Position numbers and translations under genes: made by a program
Source of the DNA: Branchiostoma floridae
Lineage: Eukaryota > Chordata > Leptocardii > Amphioxiformes > Branchiostomatidae
DNA length: 64,000 bases
Direction of reading: 5' to 3'
Assembly: GCF_000003815.2 (NCBI RefSeq)
Contig: NC_049981.1
Coordinates: 10,389,609 to 10,453,608 of the forward strand
The notes under the pieces: generated by a model
Told to the model about the DNA's origin: nothing
What the model saw: the letters and a program-made list of their open reading frames with translations, nothing else
Database searches by the model: none
Shown here: piece after piece, positions 1-13,573 of the stretch
Layout of the letters: the number at the start of each line of letters is the position of its first letter
How positions within the stretch are numbered: the first letter of the stretch is position 1

Positions 1-775
1 GAAAAAAGTTCTTAATTTGTTCTCACGGTATATATTTTGTACCCTTCTCTGTTAGGCTCAATTAGTACTTCCTAACAATACACAGTTAAGAATCTAAGTG
101 ATAAGTTCCACTTTGTAGATGTTTTCAAATACACATTTAAAACAACAGTCATTAACAAGACCAGTCAGGGTACTTCATAACAAAAAGAACAACAAAAAAG
201 CCATCCTCTATTGTCCCCTTTTGTTTATCTAGCAACTGCCAATGTTTTCACACTTCTCAACCTATTGTTACTGAACATGAATCTAAAGAGGCTTTTGTTG
301 TGTTTATTTGTTTATTTGATGCTCTTGTTCCCTGCCTTTAGATAAAAAGGGACCCCCTAGGGTTCAAGGGTGTTAAACAGTAGGATCTGAACAAACAGAG
401 ATTAGGAAAAGATCAACTGCTGATTAGAAGGGATTAAGTTCTGATAAGGACCTCATTATCTAGTCTGTAACTCTCAGTTGGTGTTTTCCTGTGTTTGCCA
501 CCTACCAGTCTACATGGGGAGTCAGTTAGGGCTTGGGGAATAGTTGGTGAGTAATGTTATGCATTGTTTGTACGCAAACCAAAGTAATACTTGGTTACCT
601 CTGCTGAGGTTATGTTCATACCAGTATTGATTGCTTTGTTAACCAAATTAGAAAATCTTACACTTAAAACTATAGGGGGTAACATTAGGGTGGGGGTAGG
701 GCATAATTTAGTGAGTATGTAAATGTGGATTGCCATTTTTTTCTTTGTAGATAAAGCTAAAGCTACATAGAGTTT

Positions 776-862
776 TCTGAAAATGCAGAAATGTTCTTGG
801 TGGTTTTGTGTTTGTGGTTTATGCAAAGTATGCTTCACTGCAAACTCAAAACCATTGCACCT
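776..862 (+). mobile_element. degenerate fragment of the CGCG-type fold-back element
   Basis: AATGCAGAAATGTTC.TGGTGG followed by TTCACTGCAAACTCAAAACCA mirrors the intact copy at 5006-5219 with CpG decay to TG/CA. Confidence 0.5.
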
Positions 863-3332
863 TGAAAATTTTTGTTTTTACTTCTCCCTGCCTTCTCTCT
901 TGTGCTAATATGTACATATACTATGCATCATATAGTGTTATGATGTGTTGGAGTCACCTGTTTAGACGGGGCGAAATACTGATTCACCTGTATGATATAT
1001 GACAAAGAAGAGGATCAAGAAAATGATTTTCAGGGCAGAACGCTTGTACAGTATCTATTCATTTGACAGACTTTTTTGCTCATTTTGAAAATCCAGGTCA
1101 ACCTGAAAAATCATGAGAGCTGAAACAGTATATTTCCCTTGGGAATATTGAACTCCAGTCATAATGCAGAAGTCATACTGCAGGTGTGGTGAAAATATAG
1201 TTATGATAAATAAGATACCTCCTATAAACATTAAACCCTGACCTCAATTTTTCAGAGAATGTCATAGATACATTTCTTTATTTCGTTTCTTTCTTTCTTT
1301 GATCATACATTGTATTCCTCCTACAAAAAGAGGTTGTTGTGTACTTGTGATAATGTATAGATTTTGCAAGTTACCATATGTAAGTTGTTCATGTACTGTA
1401 TTTGAAATAAAGAAGAAAACAGCACCTTTGTAACTACATGTAAAATGTACTGTAGTCTGTACTGTATGACTGTAATACCTTACATAGTATTTTTTTTGGT
1501 AAGGGCCCATACAACTTACTAGTGCAAGCTTAGCTTACCTCTAACACAGGTGCCTAAAAATCGACCGTTGCTGGTTGGTTTTGTACTTAGCCACTGGCTT
1601 AGATAAAAATGATAAAACTGAAAAGGATCGACAGCTGGATATGTCTCCAACTAGAATCCCAGAATCCACATCTAAAACTCATCTATCAAAGCTGCCAACT
1701 AGCTATCTCCCAATCTTCCCCCCAACATCCCTGAGAAATGGGCAATTGATTCCCCTTCTTGTTCACCTTTTGGGGAATCCTTCAAGATCAGTGTAGTGAG
1801 AAATTGGACACCAGTTGCCAAGAAAGTTTTGCGTCCCGGCAATGCAATTTTCATGTAGGGGGAAAGACGGAACAACGACTATTGACAGCCTGAACTTTTC
1901 CACTAATCGTTGGTCCAGTATGAAAAGACTTGCAGGGAGTTCAGAGCTGCAGATGTTATAATTATTTTAGTCTACAGGTTCAATCTTTGACAATTCTTGT
2001 GGGGATGTAATACTAATATGCAGTGCAAGAAGAGGGATTGGCTTTGTCTTCCTATACTGTGGACTACATTGTACTTTTTACCTTTTAGGGCAGGAGAAAT
2101 GGTTTGGAGAATGTTTTTCAATATTGCAGATATAATTCGGACAACTTTCAACAATGTAGATAACAGGAAAAACAGTATTTTGAGCTCCGATCCAATTGCT
2201 TTGTAAAAATAGTCCCTATTCTGTAGGAATGAGCTTTTGTGTCCCGAACACGTTGGTTACTAGTAGTATGACCGGGTCTCCTATCAGTCCAGTGCTGTCG
2301 GTTTTGACAAGTGCTTTTTAGCTGTCCACAGGAAAAAGCACTCAGTCTCTGACCTCTTACTGGGAAAGCCTTAAGTCTCCCAAGGCAATTTACCTTCTCC
2401 ATTTAAACTCTGAGGGAGAGCAACAACAAAATCAATATCGTCAAGGAAGAAAGTGCTCCCGTGCCCCTATATGGTCTCATCTGTTGTAATAGACTAGGAA
2501 AAGGAATTAGACCATGAAGTGTGGATTCTGAGGTCAGACACTGCAGTATAGGTGGAGAGAAATGTTTAGTGAAGTTTAAAGTCAAACATCATGTAAGATT
2601 ATGCTCATTAACCCAAGATCTTACTGATGGATTTTTATGAGTTTTGGTATGTTTGTAGATATTGAAGTCCTAGAGAAACATGGCAATTTTAGGCCCCTAG
2701 TGGTATTTTCAGGTGATGCAGCATAATAGTAAAGTAGTGTAGTGTAGACCATAGACAGTTTGTCCCATGGCAGCCCTCTTTTGAATCAAACAAGGGCCGT
2801 TTTACAGCCAGTTTAGGTCAGACTTGTTTGAAATTTAAAAGACAGTAGTACCCGAACTGCCTTCACTCTGATCTTCCCTCTGTGGAAATAATGGCACACA
2901 TTCTATTGCACCATATATCTGAGCCCACTCCATTAAAGTGCCAAACCTTCCAGGGAAGACCTCACATCTTCCGACAACGATCTGTTCGAAGGTTTTACTG
3001 GGTGATTTTACACCCTGTCTGTGGGAATGGGCTGCTAGCGTGACAGATGTAATAGTCCTTGTTTTTGTAGGTTGACTTCTGTTTTAGTTGGGATGTCAAA
3101 GTTTCCTTGCTGGGTATACTTTTACAGGGAGGGGTTGCAGGCCCTTCCCCTTTAAATTGTTTAAGGAACCTTTCAAACACCCCCATTTTACTGCCCCCCC
3201 CCCCCCCCCTGCCCCAACCAAAATGCATGTACCATTCCCAAGATTGAGCTGGGACGTCCCAGTTCCAAACAAATTGGAACCAGGAGCTCAACTGTGAGGC
3301 CACTACCGTTTGTGCTACAAGGACATCCCTAC

Positions 3333-3530
3333 AACGCTAGTTCACCTTTATCCGTAGGGTAACCTTTATCCGTTCTTTTTGAGAGCAATATATTTAGGAA
3401 TATCAAGTCAACGGATGGTGGTTTCAAACTGCAATATCTTGAAAATAGCACAATTTGTAACTACCGTCCATCGACTTAATATCCCTGGATACCCTGTTAA
3501 GCAACACAACGGATATAGGTGAAAGGTGCA
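3333..3530. mobile_element. MITE family A, copy 1 (right end decayed)
   Basis: Begins AACGCTAGTTCACCTTTATC and contains the internal ATATCAAGTCAACGGATGGT arm and its inverse CCGTCCATCGACTTAATAT. Same fold-back structure as the intact copy at 12459-12677. Confidence 0.7.
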
Positions 3531-4229
3531 CAACATTGAACAAGTTACATGTTTATAATATAAATGCTTATGAACTAGTGGAACATTACTTTTCAAATAG
3601 CTTCATGCCAGTTGGTTTTTGATAACTTTTGGCACCAACATTTTATACAGAGGTATAAAATTTTCCTTCACATAAAATGTTTCCTCACGAAAGACCAAGA
3701 GGTCCCCTGTGCTCTATAGCTCTCTTGGTTAGAGTCCAATTTGGCATGGTGTCAAAGGACTTAGGGACTACTTCCAGATCATGACTAGCGTATTCACAAT
3801 AGGATATTCCTACTGGTTATTTATTACTTGTATGAGGGAGAGTCAAAAACTGATATAGTTTCATATCGACCTCATTTTTATATTTAATGAGTTTAAATTT
3901 GGCCAAAGGTAAAGGCACAAATCTTCATGAGACTTAAATACAGTACATGTATCTTGATAAATTTTGTTTTTGAGATTGTTTGATATGCAAGGGGTGGTCA
4001 TATTGAAACCAACTCAGTTACTCATAAAAATCTGAAATATTTCAGTCTCAAGAGGACATGTGCCTTACCTTTACAAATTTCCACTCATTTGATGAAAATA
4101 TGAACTTTTTTTATAAGACCATTTGAATCACTTTTTTTGTTGCCCTCATATTTAATGTTATGAGTTTGTTGATTTCGGAATATTCTTTAGATGAAAAGCT
4201 ATCTGTCACCTAACAACCTTGACAACTAG

Positions 4230-4366
4230 CAACATACCAAATTTCAACACAATTCATCCAGAGTTCAATGTCATACCTGACACATGCATACACAGATACA
4301 CTCTCTCTCTCACACAGACACAGACAAGAATGCCCAAGGGTAATTCTCCGTTTTCATGGAGGTAAT
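4230..4366 (-). repeat. dispersed repeat B, copy 1 (reverse)
   Basis: The reverse complement gives ACCTCCATGAAAACGGAG, then a GTCTGTGTCTGTG-rich run and CTCTGGATGAATTGTGTTGAAATTTGG-like sequence. Shared with 9826-9990 and 18977-19120. Confidence 0.6.
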
Positions 4367-5005
4367 GAGTTATGATTTTCCCTACTACTAACAGTTTATG
4401 GCCAAATGCTACATGTACATGATGACACACTACTATCCCTCTCTGTCAAACCCCCCTCCCCTACTTGGGATAACAAAGTGGTTGGCTAATCATGCGTGTC
4501 CTCTGCACTTGCTGTCGATTTTTCTTCACTTGTTTCATCAACACAGCTCAAACAGGTGGTTCAAAAGCTGTCCCTTACTCCGCGAAATCTAACGCCACTT
4601 TGTCCTCTATTGTCACAACATGTGTAGAGGTCGAGGGGCATTCGCAATCGACCAATTAATTCTAACTTACTCTCAACACCCACATAGAGGCCCTTAGTAA
4701 CATAAACTGAGCGCTGGCCTGGGAGCTGTTGCTTTAGCAAAGTACACAGCTTGTCGGCAGATAACAAAAAGATTAAAAACGGGGTTACGCAGAAGGACAG
4801 ATAACAGAGGCAGTTTGCTTTTGTTTGTGTCACATTTGGAGATGTTTGTTTATCCCTGGTGGGAAAACCAACGCACTTCAAAAGGGTTTTAACATTCATG
4901 ACAACGAAAGGTAGGCACTGCAATTCAAAGCCATGTGTTCTGAATGTTACTTGCCTTTTTGTGATCTGTAAGTTGTAACACACATAACCTCTGTCTTACC
5001 CTGGA

Positions 5006-5219
5006 TTACTGTAAATGCAGAAATGTTCGCGGTGGATTAATATTCGTGGTTTTCGCGGCGGTCGCTTCACCGCGAATTTAAAACCACCGCGAACATTTTT
5101 CCATAACAGTAAGAGACTACAGTGCATGGTGCTACCGCGAAATTAAAACCACCGCGAAAAGTCCATTTTCCCGCTACCGCGAAATTAAATCCCCGCGAAC
5201 TTAAATGCATTTACAGTAT
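5006..5219. mobile_element. CGCG-rich fold-back MITE (family C, intact copy)
   Basis: Ends TACTGTAAATGCA and TGCATTTACAGTA form the terminal inverted repeat. Inside are several arms of the type TTCGCGGTGG and CCACCGCGAA. No coding capacity. Decayed relatives are at 776, 31191 and 33885. Confidence 0.75.
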
Positions 5220-5254
5220 CAGAATCAAAGTACCAGTAGGGTTTTATGTAGCAC

Positions 5255-5335
5255 CGATGGTTGTAGGCTTGCCCAAATGGGCACATGGGATCGAGAGGTT
5301 ATGGGTTTGATTCCCAGCGTTCCTGGTTGTGCCAG
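5255..5335 (+). repeat. tRNA-like SINE remnant
   Basis: GAGAGGTTATGGGTTTGATTCCCAG resembles an internal B box in a tRNA-like context; the rest is decayed. Confidence 0.35.
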
Positions 5336-7203
5336 GGTAACAATTTCTAAACCTGAGCCTGTCAGGAATTAAAAAAAACAGTATGAAAATGTAGCCTGTC
5401 AGGAATGAAATACAGTATAAATGTATAATTATCAAGATTTTACAAACTTTGCTCTGTAACATTACTGATTTTAATGTTTCGTGTGTTGTCTTTAAATACA
5501 TGTATATTTCATACTGTGCATCATATTTTCTTCCTGCAAACTGCCCGGTCAGGCAACAGTTTGAAATGTGACCCAACCATAAGATGTCATAGTCTTGGGA
5601 AAGAAAATTATAACATGCCTTTCCTCATTCCACCCAGGTGTATATGTTATTAAGCTGTAGCTTGAAAATTCAGGGTTTAACTCTTTTAACATCACATTGA
5701 AGGAAACTAATTTGATCCGAAAGCATGGGGGAATTCCTGACACAACCGTACGTGCTTGTACATAAAGACTTCTCCGTAATCGCGTAGTTTATTATTGCTT
5801 ATCACAATTTCAGTTATGACAGTGCAGTGGCCTGTTACTAATGGCACACCAAGTATGTCATCAACAATGAAAGTTGGTACGGTTCACGAAATTGTGCTTT
5901 CATCAAAATGCAAATCACTGCACCATCTATATATGATGCGACACAGTTCAGGGACCTAGGTAATGCTATTTTCTCTCATGCAGTATGCTGTAAATCTTCA
6001 CAGGGATTTGATTTGTGGGGAGAGAATGGGGTGTTTGCAGTAGTTTTGAGTTTGCGATGACTCAATATGGTCACATACTGTAAAGCAATGAAAACACCAG
6101 TGTCTTTATGGATCGCTAGTCGGAAACCACCCACTAGCGAGTCAGCAAGACAGACAGAACAGACGCTTTTGGCTGCGGTGGTGTAAATATCACAATTGAA
6201 AAGTGGCGATATAAGCAAAAAACTACCAAAGAATATAGTACTTGTAAGTTATGACTTTGACTTGGCTTGATGTACTTAATAAATCTGCATCTGATATTCA
6301 AAGATCAGTTCTGTGTTCAATTTCTGCTTCATCATAACAGGTGTCTCCAACTCATCTGTTTGAACTAAATGTATAATATGTACACATAGACAATGGGGAG
6401 GTGGGCAGAAAATGTTTGTGGTGGTTTTCAGTCCACGGTGAAGCCTACCCGAAACCTAATATATGCTTCGTTTGATAGTTAGTTTGTTGCTCTTTATAAT
6501 TTCTATACTTACGGTATCTGAGATTGATGATACTATTAGGATGAAATTTAGAGTTGTGAGCCTGCAATTGTAATATTTATTGTCATGACTGAAGCTTTGT
6601 TAGACATACACTACAAAAGGTAAAAGTCTTTTACGAACAGAAAAAGAATTTGAAGGAAAATAGTTGTCTCTGTTCGTATACGAGTGTAGCATCTTCATAA
6701 CATTGGTCTCTTTTGTAATTTCTTATTTTGACCCAGTGTCATTATGTCGTTTTGCTATGCTTGAGCATTTATTGCAAATTGCACATCTGACACAGGCAGT
6801 TGGCATTAGAAGCAATAAAAACAGGTTTTCTGCGTACCATCATGTTCTATTGGGGCAATTCTTTGTGATAGGCAGTGCCGACGGTACTGTAAAAGCTGCT
6901 GTAATCGTGCGATTAGTAGGTGTGGAGATTGTTATGGCAAGAGAGGAAAATTCTATTGCAATTTTATGGGATTTTGATTGTGAAGATTGAGGTGTTATTA
7001 GTTCCGCCAGAGTTTCGGACTTAATGTGGCGAGGCAGGGGCAACGCCGTAACCAGATTCACTCTACTGGTATTATTCTTTCTTATTATTGTATGCAGGAA
7101 TGTGATTCACAGACTTCCATTCATTTTCTATGCTCTAAATCTATGGGAATTCTTATGCTGATTTTGTGTGCAGGAAAATCTGTACTTAGAGTACTCTGCA
7201 TAA

Positions 7204-7749
7204 ATATGATTTTCAATAACAAATTTTGGAATTGCTTGCATACTGGGACATTTTTCAGAAAATATGGGAAAGATAATGCATGCTTTTACTCATGAGTGTT
7301 GCTTTCCTAGTTTTGAACACAGAGTCATCCTTTCTAATTTTCTACAGTAATGTATGGATGTGCGTAGGATATGCTTTAACTTTGACTAATTACTTTTAGT
7401 AGCAAATTTTGGAATTGTTTGCACATTGGGACATTTTCTAAGAAAATATGGAAAAGATAATAGTTTTAATACATGCCTGTTACTTTGAAGTGTCGCCTTC
7501 CTGTTTTCGAATACAGTCATCCATACCAATTTCTGCAGTAAGGTATGGACAGTGTCTACAAGATAATACTGAAATATGATTTTCAATCATAAATTTTGAA
7601 ATTCTTTGCTAAATGGGCAATTTTGTCAGAAAATAAGGAAAAAAATATATAATGCTTTTACTTTGTAGTGTTGCCTTCCTGATTTTGAATACAGTCATCC
7701 TTTCTAATTTTTGCAGTAATGTATGGCTGTGCACAGGATGATAGTAATA
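7204..7749. repeat. three tandem copies of a ~184-bp unit
   Basis: Units near 7208, 7390 and 7577 each carry ATGATTTTCAATnAnAAATT, TTGCnnACTGGGACATTTT, TTTTACTnnTnAGTGTTGC and ACAGTCATCC..TCTAATTT in the same order. Divergence is about 20-25 percent by eye. Confidence 0.75.
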
Positions 7750-9825
7750 CACCCGGAATGAATTGGTCTGCCCCGACTGTCTCTAAGGGCCCATAGCTTT
7801 TAATCTAGTGGTAATCTTCCCCCCTTCATTGGGAACGTTTGTACGCGGATTACTCCTTATCCTCCCATGTTACCACGTTGTTTACCCAGCTGTTCCGCGC
7901 CGTGATTGGCTAGAACCGCGGGCCGATAAAACAAAAGAGATCATGTGATTAGAAACGTGTAGTACCGGCGGGTGGGTGAGTTTTCTGTGGCTCTCCGTCT
8001 CCCTGATTACATAGGAGCGCGGATCGTCAATAGGGCGCATGCCGATCAGGTAGGGGAGCGGCTTTGTGTATTCCACTGGTATTACCCCTCATCACCCTTA
8101 TTGACATTTGGGGGAGAGTGCGTCAGAGGGACGTTTTATAGATCTGTAACTCAATGACTGTGCCCGGGAAGTCAGATGGGGTTTAGATGGACTGGCTTCG
8201 GTTAAACTCCTTGCTAAAAAGCCAGGTGGTACTTGCATTGCGGACATTCTGTGTCGTGTGGAGAAAAAGAGGTGTTGTAACTGGTGTTAGTACTATTAGC
8301 ACCTGTTAAAGTGTAAAGTGTAGGTGAGTGATATTTTATGATTACACAGGTGGTAACACCTGTTTGTGTGAAATATGACATTTTCTTTACCAGGCTTTTC
8401 CTTATAATAACATGATCTATTCAATATCAAATTCTTCAAAGCGATGATTTCAAATTTTTTGGTCATAATGGTACAGAACAAAGCTAAGCTGGATTTTCTT
8501 TTTGAACTAACATGTTCTGTTTACTTGGAAATCAAAATCAATGCTGTAAGGTGAGAGGGTTTACATAACTGCTCATTATGTTTTGTTCAATATGTTTTTT
8601 AGCGTATCAAACAATCCATCTTTGACACGTAGCGCTTTCATGTCCCTGTCACTCATTTCCTGTCGGTGATTTTTTTTCTCGTTGGCGATGTTGCGATTTC
8701 ACGGTGACTGGCTGTACAATCCCGTTTGAAGTGAACCGCCTTAGACAGCGTTACAGGCGGCAATAAATACTAGACCAATAAAGGTGTATTTACTCAGGTC
8801 AGGTCCGACTTCCCTGACATTTCTAGGTCGTTCCCTACTATATAGACTAGCGGGGTGTGTTTGTCGTACTTTGGGTGGGAAATTTGTTCTCTGAGTCAGC
8901 CATAAATTATACCAGGAACTGAATAACAAGCCTCACATATGCATGGTAATCAGTCAGCTGTGAGAAATTTAAGCATGTTCACAGGTGCGAAGGAAATCCT
9001 TGGAGTCGCCTTGGATGGGATGTATTTAAAAGATTGCTCTGCCAAGCAAATCAAGGTTTATTCCTAAGGCGGTGTAAGAGTTGGGTACGTACTTACTTCT
9101 TTTAGGTATACGAAGAAAGGACAGTCTTTTTTATCATTGGTGTTATGTGTTGATTGGGCTTTGTAGTATCACCGCACAAAATCCAATGTTTTATAATTGC
9201 ATAAAGGTTGCAATTTTATGAAAGCAAGCTTTACATATGCTTGATATATCTATAGTATGCTTAAGGTATACTTTAAGAACAGATTTCTTGTAGTGATCTG
9301 TTGTGTTTAAGGATTCATTGGAGATAGAACCCAGGTGTGTTTTGAGAGGTTTGGTCAGGGAGCTAGTAGTACTAGTACAGCCGGGATTTCGTCCCCCGTT
9401 TATCCACTTGTCCCCCGACCAAAACATCAGCTTTGACTTGGAGAGTAGTAAATGACAATATGGTTTGGTAATGAACATACGTTGCTGGGATGATTTCGAG
9501 TGTTACTGAAATATCGCTTAATTGAGTTTATCCAAAGAGTACCGCTTGCTAAAAAAAGCATTAATACTACAAGCAGCATACTTAGATTTGAGGTACATTG
9601 GGAAACAGTATTTTAGTTTTAGTCTCATGTTATTGTTAACATATGAAGACAGACCCTTGTATTATTTTTTATCAATATTCAGCCCATTGATGGTGTGTTT
9701 CTATGGTTTATTAGGTGCTAATTTAATCACCTGTACTGGTGGCCAGAGCTGATTAATCCTAATTAAATCCTGTACAAGCCATATGCTACAGAGAACAGGG
9801 AAAATAGTTATTGATTTCTGTCATT

Positions 9826-9990
9826 TACCTCCATGAAAAACGGAGGTTTTGTTTGGGCCTAGTCTGTGTGTCTGCCTGTCTGTCTGTGTTTCCGGATATT
9901 TATGGTAAGCATAACTAAGGCCTGGGTGGATTGTGGTGATATTGGTATATGGGTAGGTGTTGGGAAGACGCAGGTAAAGGTGTAGGTAAA
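9826..9990 (+). repeat. dispersed repeat B, copy 2
   Basis: ACCTCCATGAAAAACGGAGGT is a short hairpin followed by a GTCTGTGTGTCTG run and TTTCCGGATATTTATGG. Shared with 18977-19120 and, inverted, 4230-4366. Confidence 0.65.
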
Positions 9991-12458
9991 GTTTAGATCT
10001 CCTGGCAGCTATCCATAGTACTACATCAGAGCTTCTGATCTTTGTGTCTTTAATATCCTGGAAGATCTGTTTTTTGGAACATTACCAAGAAGCAAAGGAA
10101 GAAATTGGTCTTGGAGAACTTGTTGCCAAAACTCTTAGGCAGATGAATAATGATATATTTTTTGTACAGAGTATTTGCCCTCCTCAATGACAATTTAATT
10201 TCTTTTACTACCTTAATGCATTTTTTCTCATAGTAACTTTGAATATACGGGAATTTAATCATTGTGGCACTTATGATTAATGTGCAGCTTATCAAAAGTT
10301 TATCTTGACACTTAATGCTAATAGGTAATATCGACTAACGGAATAAAAGTTTCCCTTTTGTGCCAGTCAGCTATACTTGAACATTATATGGGATCGTGAC
10401 ACTTGTGCAAAGTGCCTTTTCCATAATTCTGTACCACTTCACAATTTTATGGCTTTAATGGAAAATCGTTCAAGGGGAAGATGGAATAGACGTAGCTGCC
10501 AGGCGCTTCAGCGGGACGCCAGGAGGGATGATGGGAATTAGCACTCGGCTCATCCGTCACAAACAACGATTCCCACGGAAGATACCAAACTCTACACCGG
10601 GGAGTCAGGCTTTTGAATCTGTCTGAATACTGTAAAAAAGGAATCATTGCAGGGATTTGATTTTATGATAGAGAGAAAATGGTGCGTTGTTAGCTCACAG
10701 TTTAAACTACCATGCAAGGTTTATTGTAATTGTAGTGTAATTGTAATTGTATTGTTTGCGTGAATATAAGTTTGCAATGAAGAGGTGACTGAAAAGCGTG
10801 AACATAAGACCATTGCAAACATTTCCCCATTTACCATATCAATTTTTAGTGTGAAATTTTTGGATACACATAGCTATTTTTATTCATTTCAATTTCATGA
10901 GTCATCTAAGTGGTTATAAATGTTTTTATCAGCCTATAACAGTTAATAGAGGCAATGGATAAAGTAGCTAAGTGGTTTATTTGTCAGTCGGTAGTTCAAT
11001 TACACCCAGTAGTTCAATTACATTATGATGTAGTAGGTGGTAGGACAGGGCTGGATTGGCTGGTTACTCTATATGAATGTGTTTGATTAAGAGTAGATAG
11101 AACAGTAGTTTGCTAAGCTAGACCATGTGAAGGTAAAAATCATGCTATATGCTTACAACTGTTACCTTCCAACTTAAGGCTTTTTTTGCCTTTTCAAAGT
11201 ACATCTGTACAGTCACCTAGCAGCTTTCTTTAAACCGCAGATACAGGTTGCAGGCTTGTACATATAAAAGGAAAGTAGTCTGCTATTGTAGAACCTACTA
11301 GAGGCTAGGTTTGACAATTTCTATGTCTATCAGTTCTAATGGCATTTATCAATCCTCAAAGTTTGAAATTGCCTCTAAAATGTGGAATGCCATGAATGAT
11401 TTCTAGCCAAGTTGAACCCAATAACTTCTATTCCGCTTGGAGAAATGCCCTTAAAAGCTCTACTATTTCCACTCACTGACTTGCTTTTAACATTCCCCCA
11501 GACTCCCTCAAGTGTAAGCCACCGCTGTCTGATTTCAGCCACCCAAAACTCCCAACTCACTAACCTTGCTAAACCTAAAACTCAACCTAAAACCCGACAC
11601 AAGTCCCACCGCAAGCTCTAATCAAATTCCATCCATCCTGTGGTGTTCAGGCCCTTTGGTCTTCGGATTTTCCCCATAGTTGATCAAAGATGCTTTGGTA
11701 AATGTAAATTCTCTTGTTTCTTTCCGGATGGAATTTCACAAAGACTTGTATTCCCCAGTTGAAGCTGTGAACAGGTGCAAAGATGGAGATCTAAAGCCTC
11801 CATAATGCTACAAGCCAGAGGCATACTGGGACCTGACCCAGGAAAAGTCTCATGAATTTGTGCCCAGCTGGCTGTCATTATTCTAATGCCAAACACCTTA
11901 CTGTTTGTAGCTAATGGGCTACTAACGAGGTCTGGTAAGAATGATGATCATTCTTGTCAAACAGATGCTTAAGTTTCAGAATTTCTTTGAAAAAGAAAGT
12001 TGTTAACCTTTTGTAAAGACTCTGAAAAATACCAATCAAACCAAAATTGTCCAAAATGAAATAGAGGTAGGATATATTCATAACCTCTCTAAAATTTCGC
12101 ATCATATTTACCATTACCCATGTATAATTTCCAATTTTTACCCTATGTAAATGAAATTTTATGATAAATGGTTCCTATCTATTAGTATTAGAATGTTAAC
12201 TTTCCACTTTTGAGGGCAAGGCAATCAGCCAAATTCTGCCTTCATTTCAGTAATATGATATAAATTGATTTCAACTTTTATATGATATAAATGTTAATGT
12301 TCCCCCTGAATTTTTCAATTTCAGGATTGCCAGTAGTGACGGATATCCAATTTAGCATTGTGTAAGCACTAAGTCATAAAAATGCTAATGTGATTGTGGG
12401 TTAGGGATCATGTCACATAGGTGATCAAAAATACATTTCATACTTTCTTCATTTGTTG

Positions 12459-12677
12459 TAACGCTAGTTCACCTTTATCCGTGGGGTAACCAGTATCTGT
12501 TGCTTTCAGAAATGGGTATTCAGGGATATGAAGTCGACGGACGGTAGTTTCAAACTACAATATTTTGAACATAGTACAACCTGAAAACCACTGTCCGTCC
12601 AGTGGATATCCCTTAATATCGTGTTGGTAAACACAACGAATATAGGTTACCCTGCGGATAAAGGTGAACTAGCGTTA
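12459..12677. mobile_element. MITE family A, copy 2 (intact)
   Basis: The first and last 33 bp are inverted repeats with two mismatches, beginning TAACGCTAGTTCACCTTTAT. A second pair of inner arms (CGACGGACGGTAGTTTCAAA and its inverse) makes the element one long hairpin. The TA at both outer edges is compatible with a Tc1/mariner-type target. No ORF. Confidence 0.8.
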
Positions 12678-13131
12678 TATTTCTTGTATTATTCACATGT
12701 TTTCAGTGGGTATTTATTGTGTGGAAAGACAATACAGATGTGAAATTTGGCCTAGTTCCATGTGTGCCAAATTTACTTGTCCATTCACTAAATGGATTAG
12801 TCTTCGAGACATGCTATTGGCCAGTTCCGCACCATGTGTAGTATCTATGGTCTGTAGCTAAAAATTGTTCTCCATTGATGTTGGATCCTCTTCCCTTTAT
12901 CTTCCTGCACAGATGGACGCTATCTTCAGATAAAGCCAACAACAAGCCGCTTCGTATCTTCTGTATCAATGGGGACAGTAGAGAAGCTCTGATACAAGAG
13001 GGTGGATAAAAAACAGAGTAGGCCATTGTTTGTGTGGTCTGTTTTCTGGTGGTATAACGGTCGGTAGAAGGCCGCACTGTTTGAGAAGAGGTACGTTGTA
13101 TCGGTGACAGTACAGTGTTTCGGGCGCCACG

Positions 13132-13573
13132 ATGTCGTGCTACGTGATCGTAACCTGCCGTTCTCTCCTGTGGACACTGCTGAGTATTGCCGCGGCACTC
13201 GCAAACCTAGCGGCTCTCATGACGGCGCAGTGGTTGGTGGGACAGCCGAGAAAAACGGGAGTCCCCGGCGGGAACAACATCAATTCCTCGAGACAGACTT
13301 CCCCAGAAGAGTACTACCGCCCCACGATAGGCATCTACAATAGGTGTACGTCGCTTCACTACTTCGGCGAGATTTTCCACGACTCCTGCGGACCGTACAT
13401 TACCAGTTTCAGCGAGCTCCCCAGCAATTTCTGGAAAGCGACGCTGGTGTTTATGGGCATGGGAATTCTATTATTGGTTATCGTGGTGTTCACGTCGCTA
13501 CTGGGGTTCTGCGTACACGCCATCGGGAAGAAGAGCATATTCAACATCTCTGGACTTCTACAGGCTATCGCAG
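13132..13573 (+). CDS. LHFPL2: LHFPL2 coding exon 1
   Basis: Codes residues 1-147 plus the first base of codon 148: TM1, the first extracellular loop, TM2 and the start of TM3. The donor is CAG|GTACGT. Reading through the donor adds a non-homologous tail that stops at 13674. Confidence 0.93.

Larger units (their letters stand above)
1..12800. other. no recognised gene; repeats only
   Basis: AT-rich sequence. All ORFs are short, overlap repeats or show no family resemblance. It contains the fold-back elements, tandem arrays and dispersed repeats listed separately. It may be the upstream region or 5' UTR intron of LHFPL2, but no exon could be supported. Confidence 0.6.

Noticed and set aside
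4561-4983. 140-codon minus-strand ORF
   Set aside because: Composition and codon pattern give no domain or homology that I recognise; likely chance.
6664-6990. 108-codon plus-strand ORF
   Set aside because: No recognisable domain, isolated, and the first codons are not in a start context.
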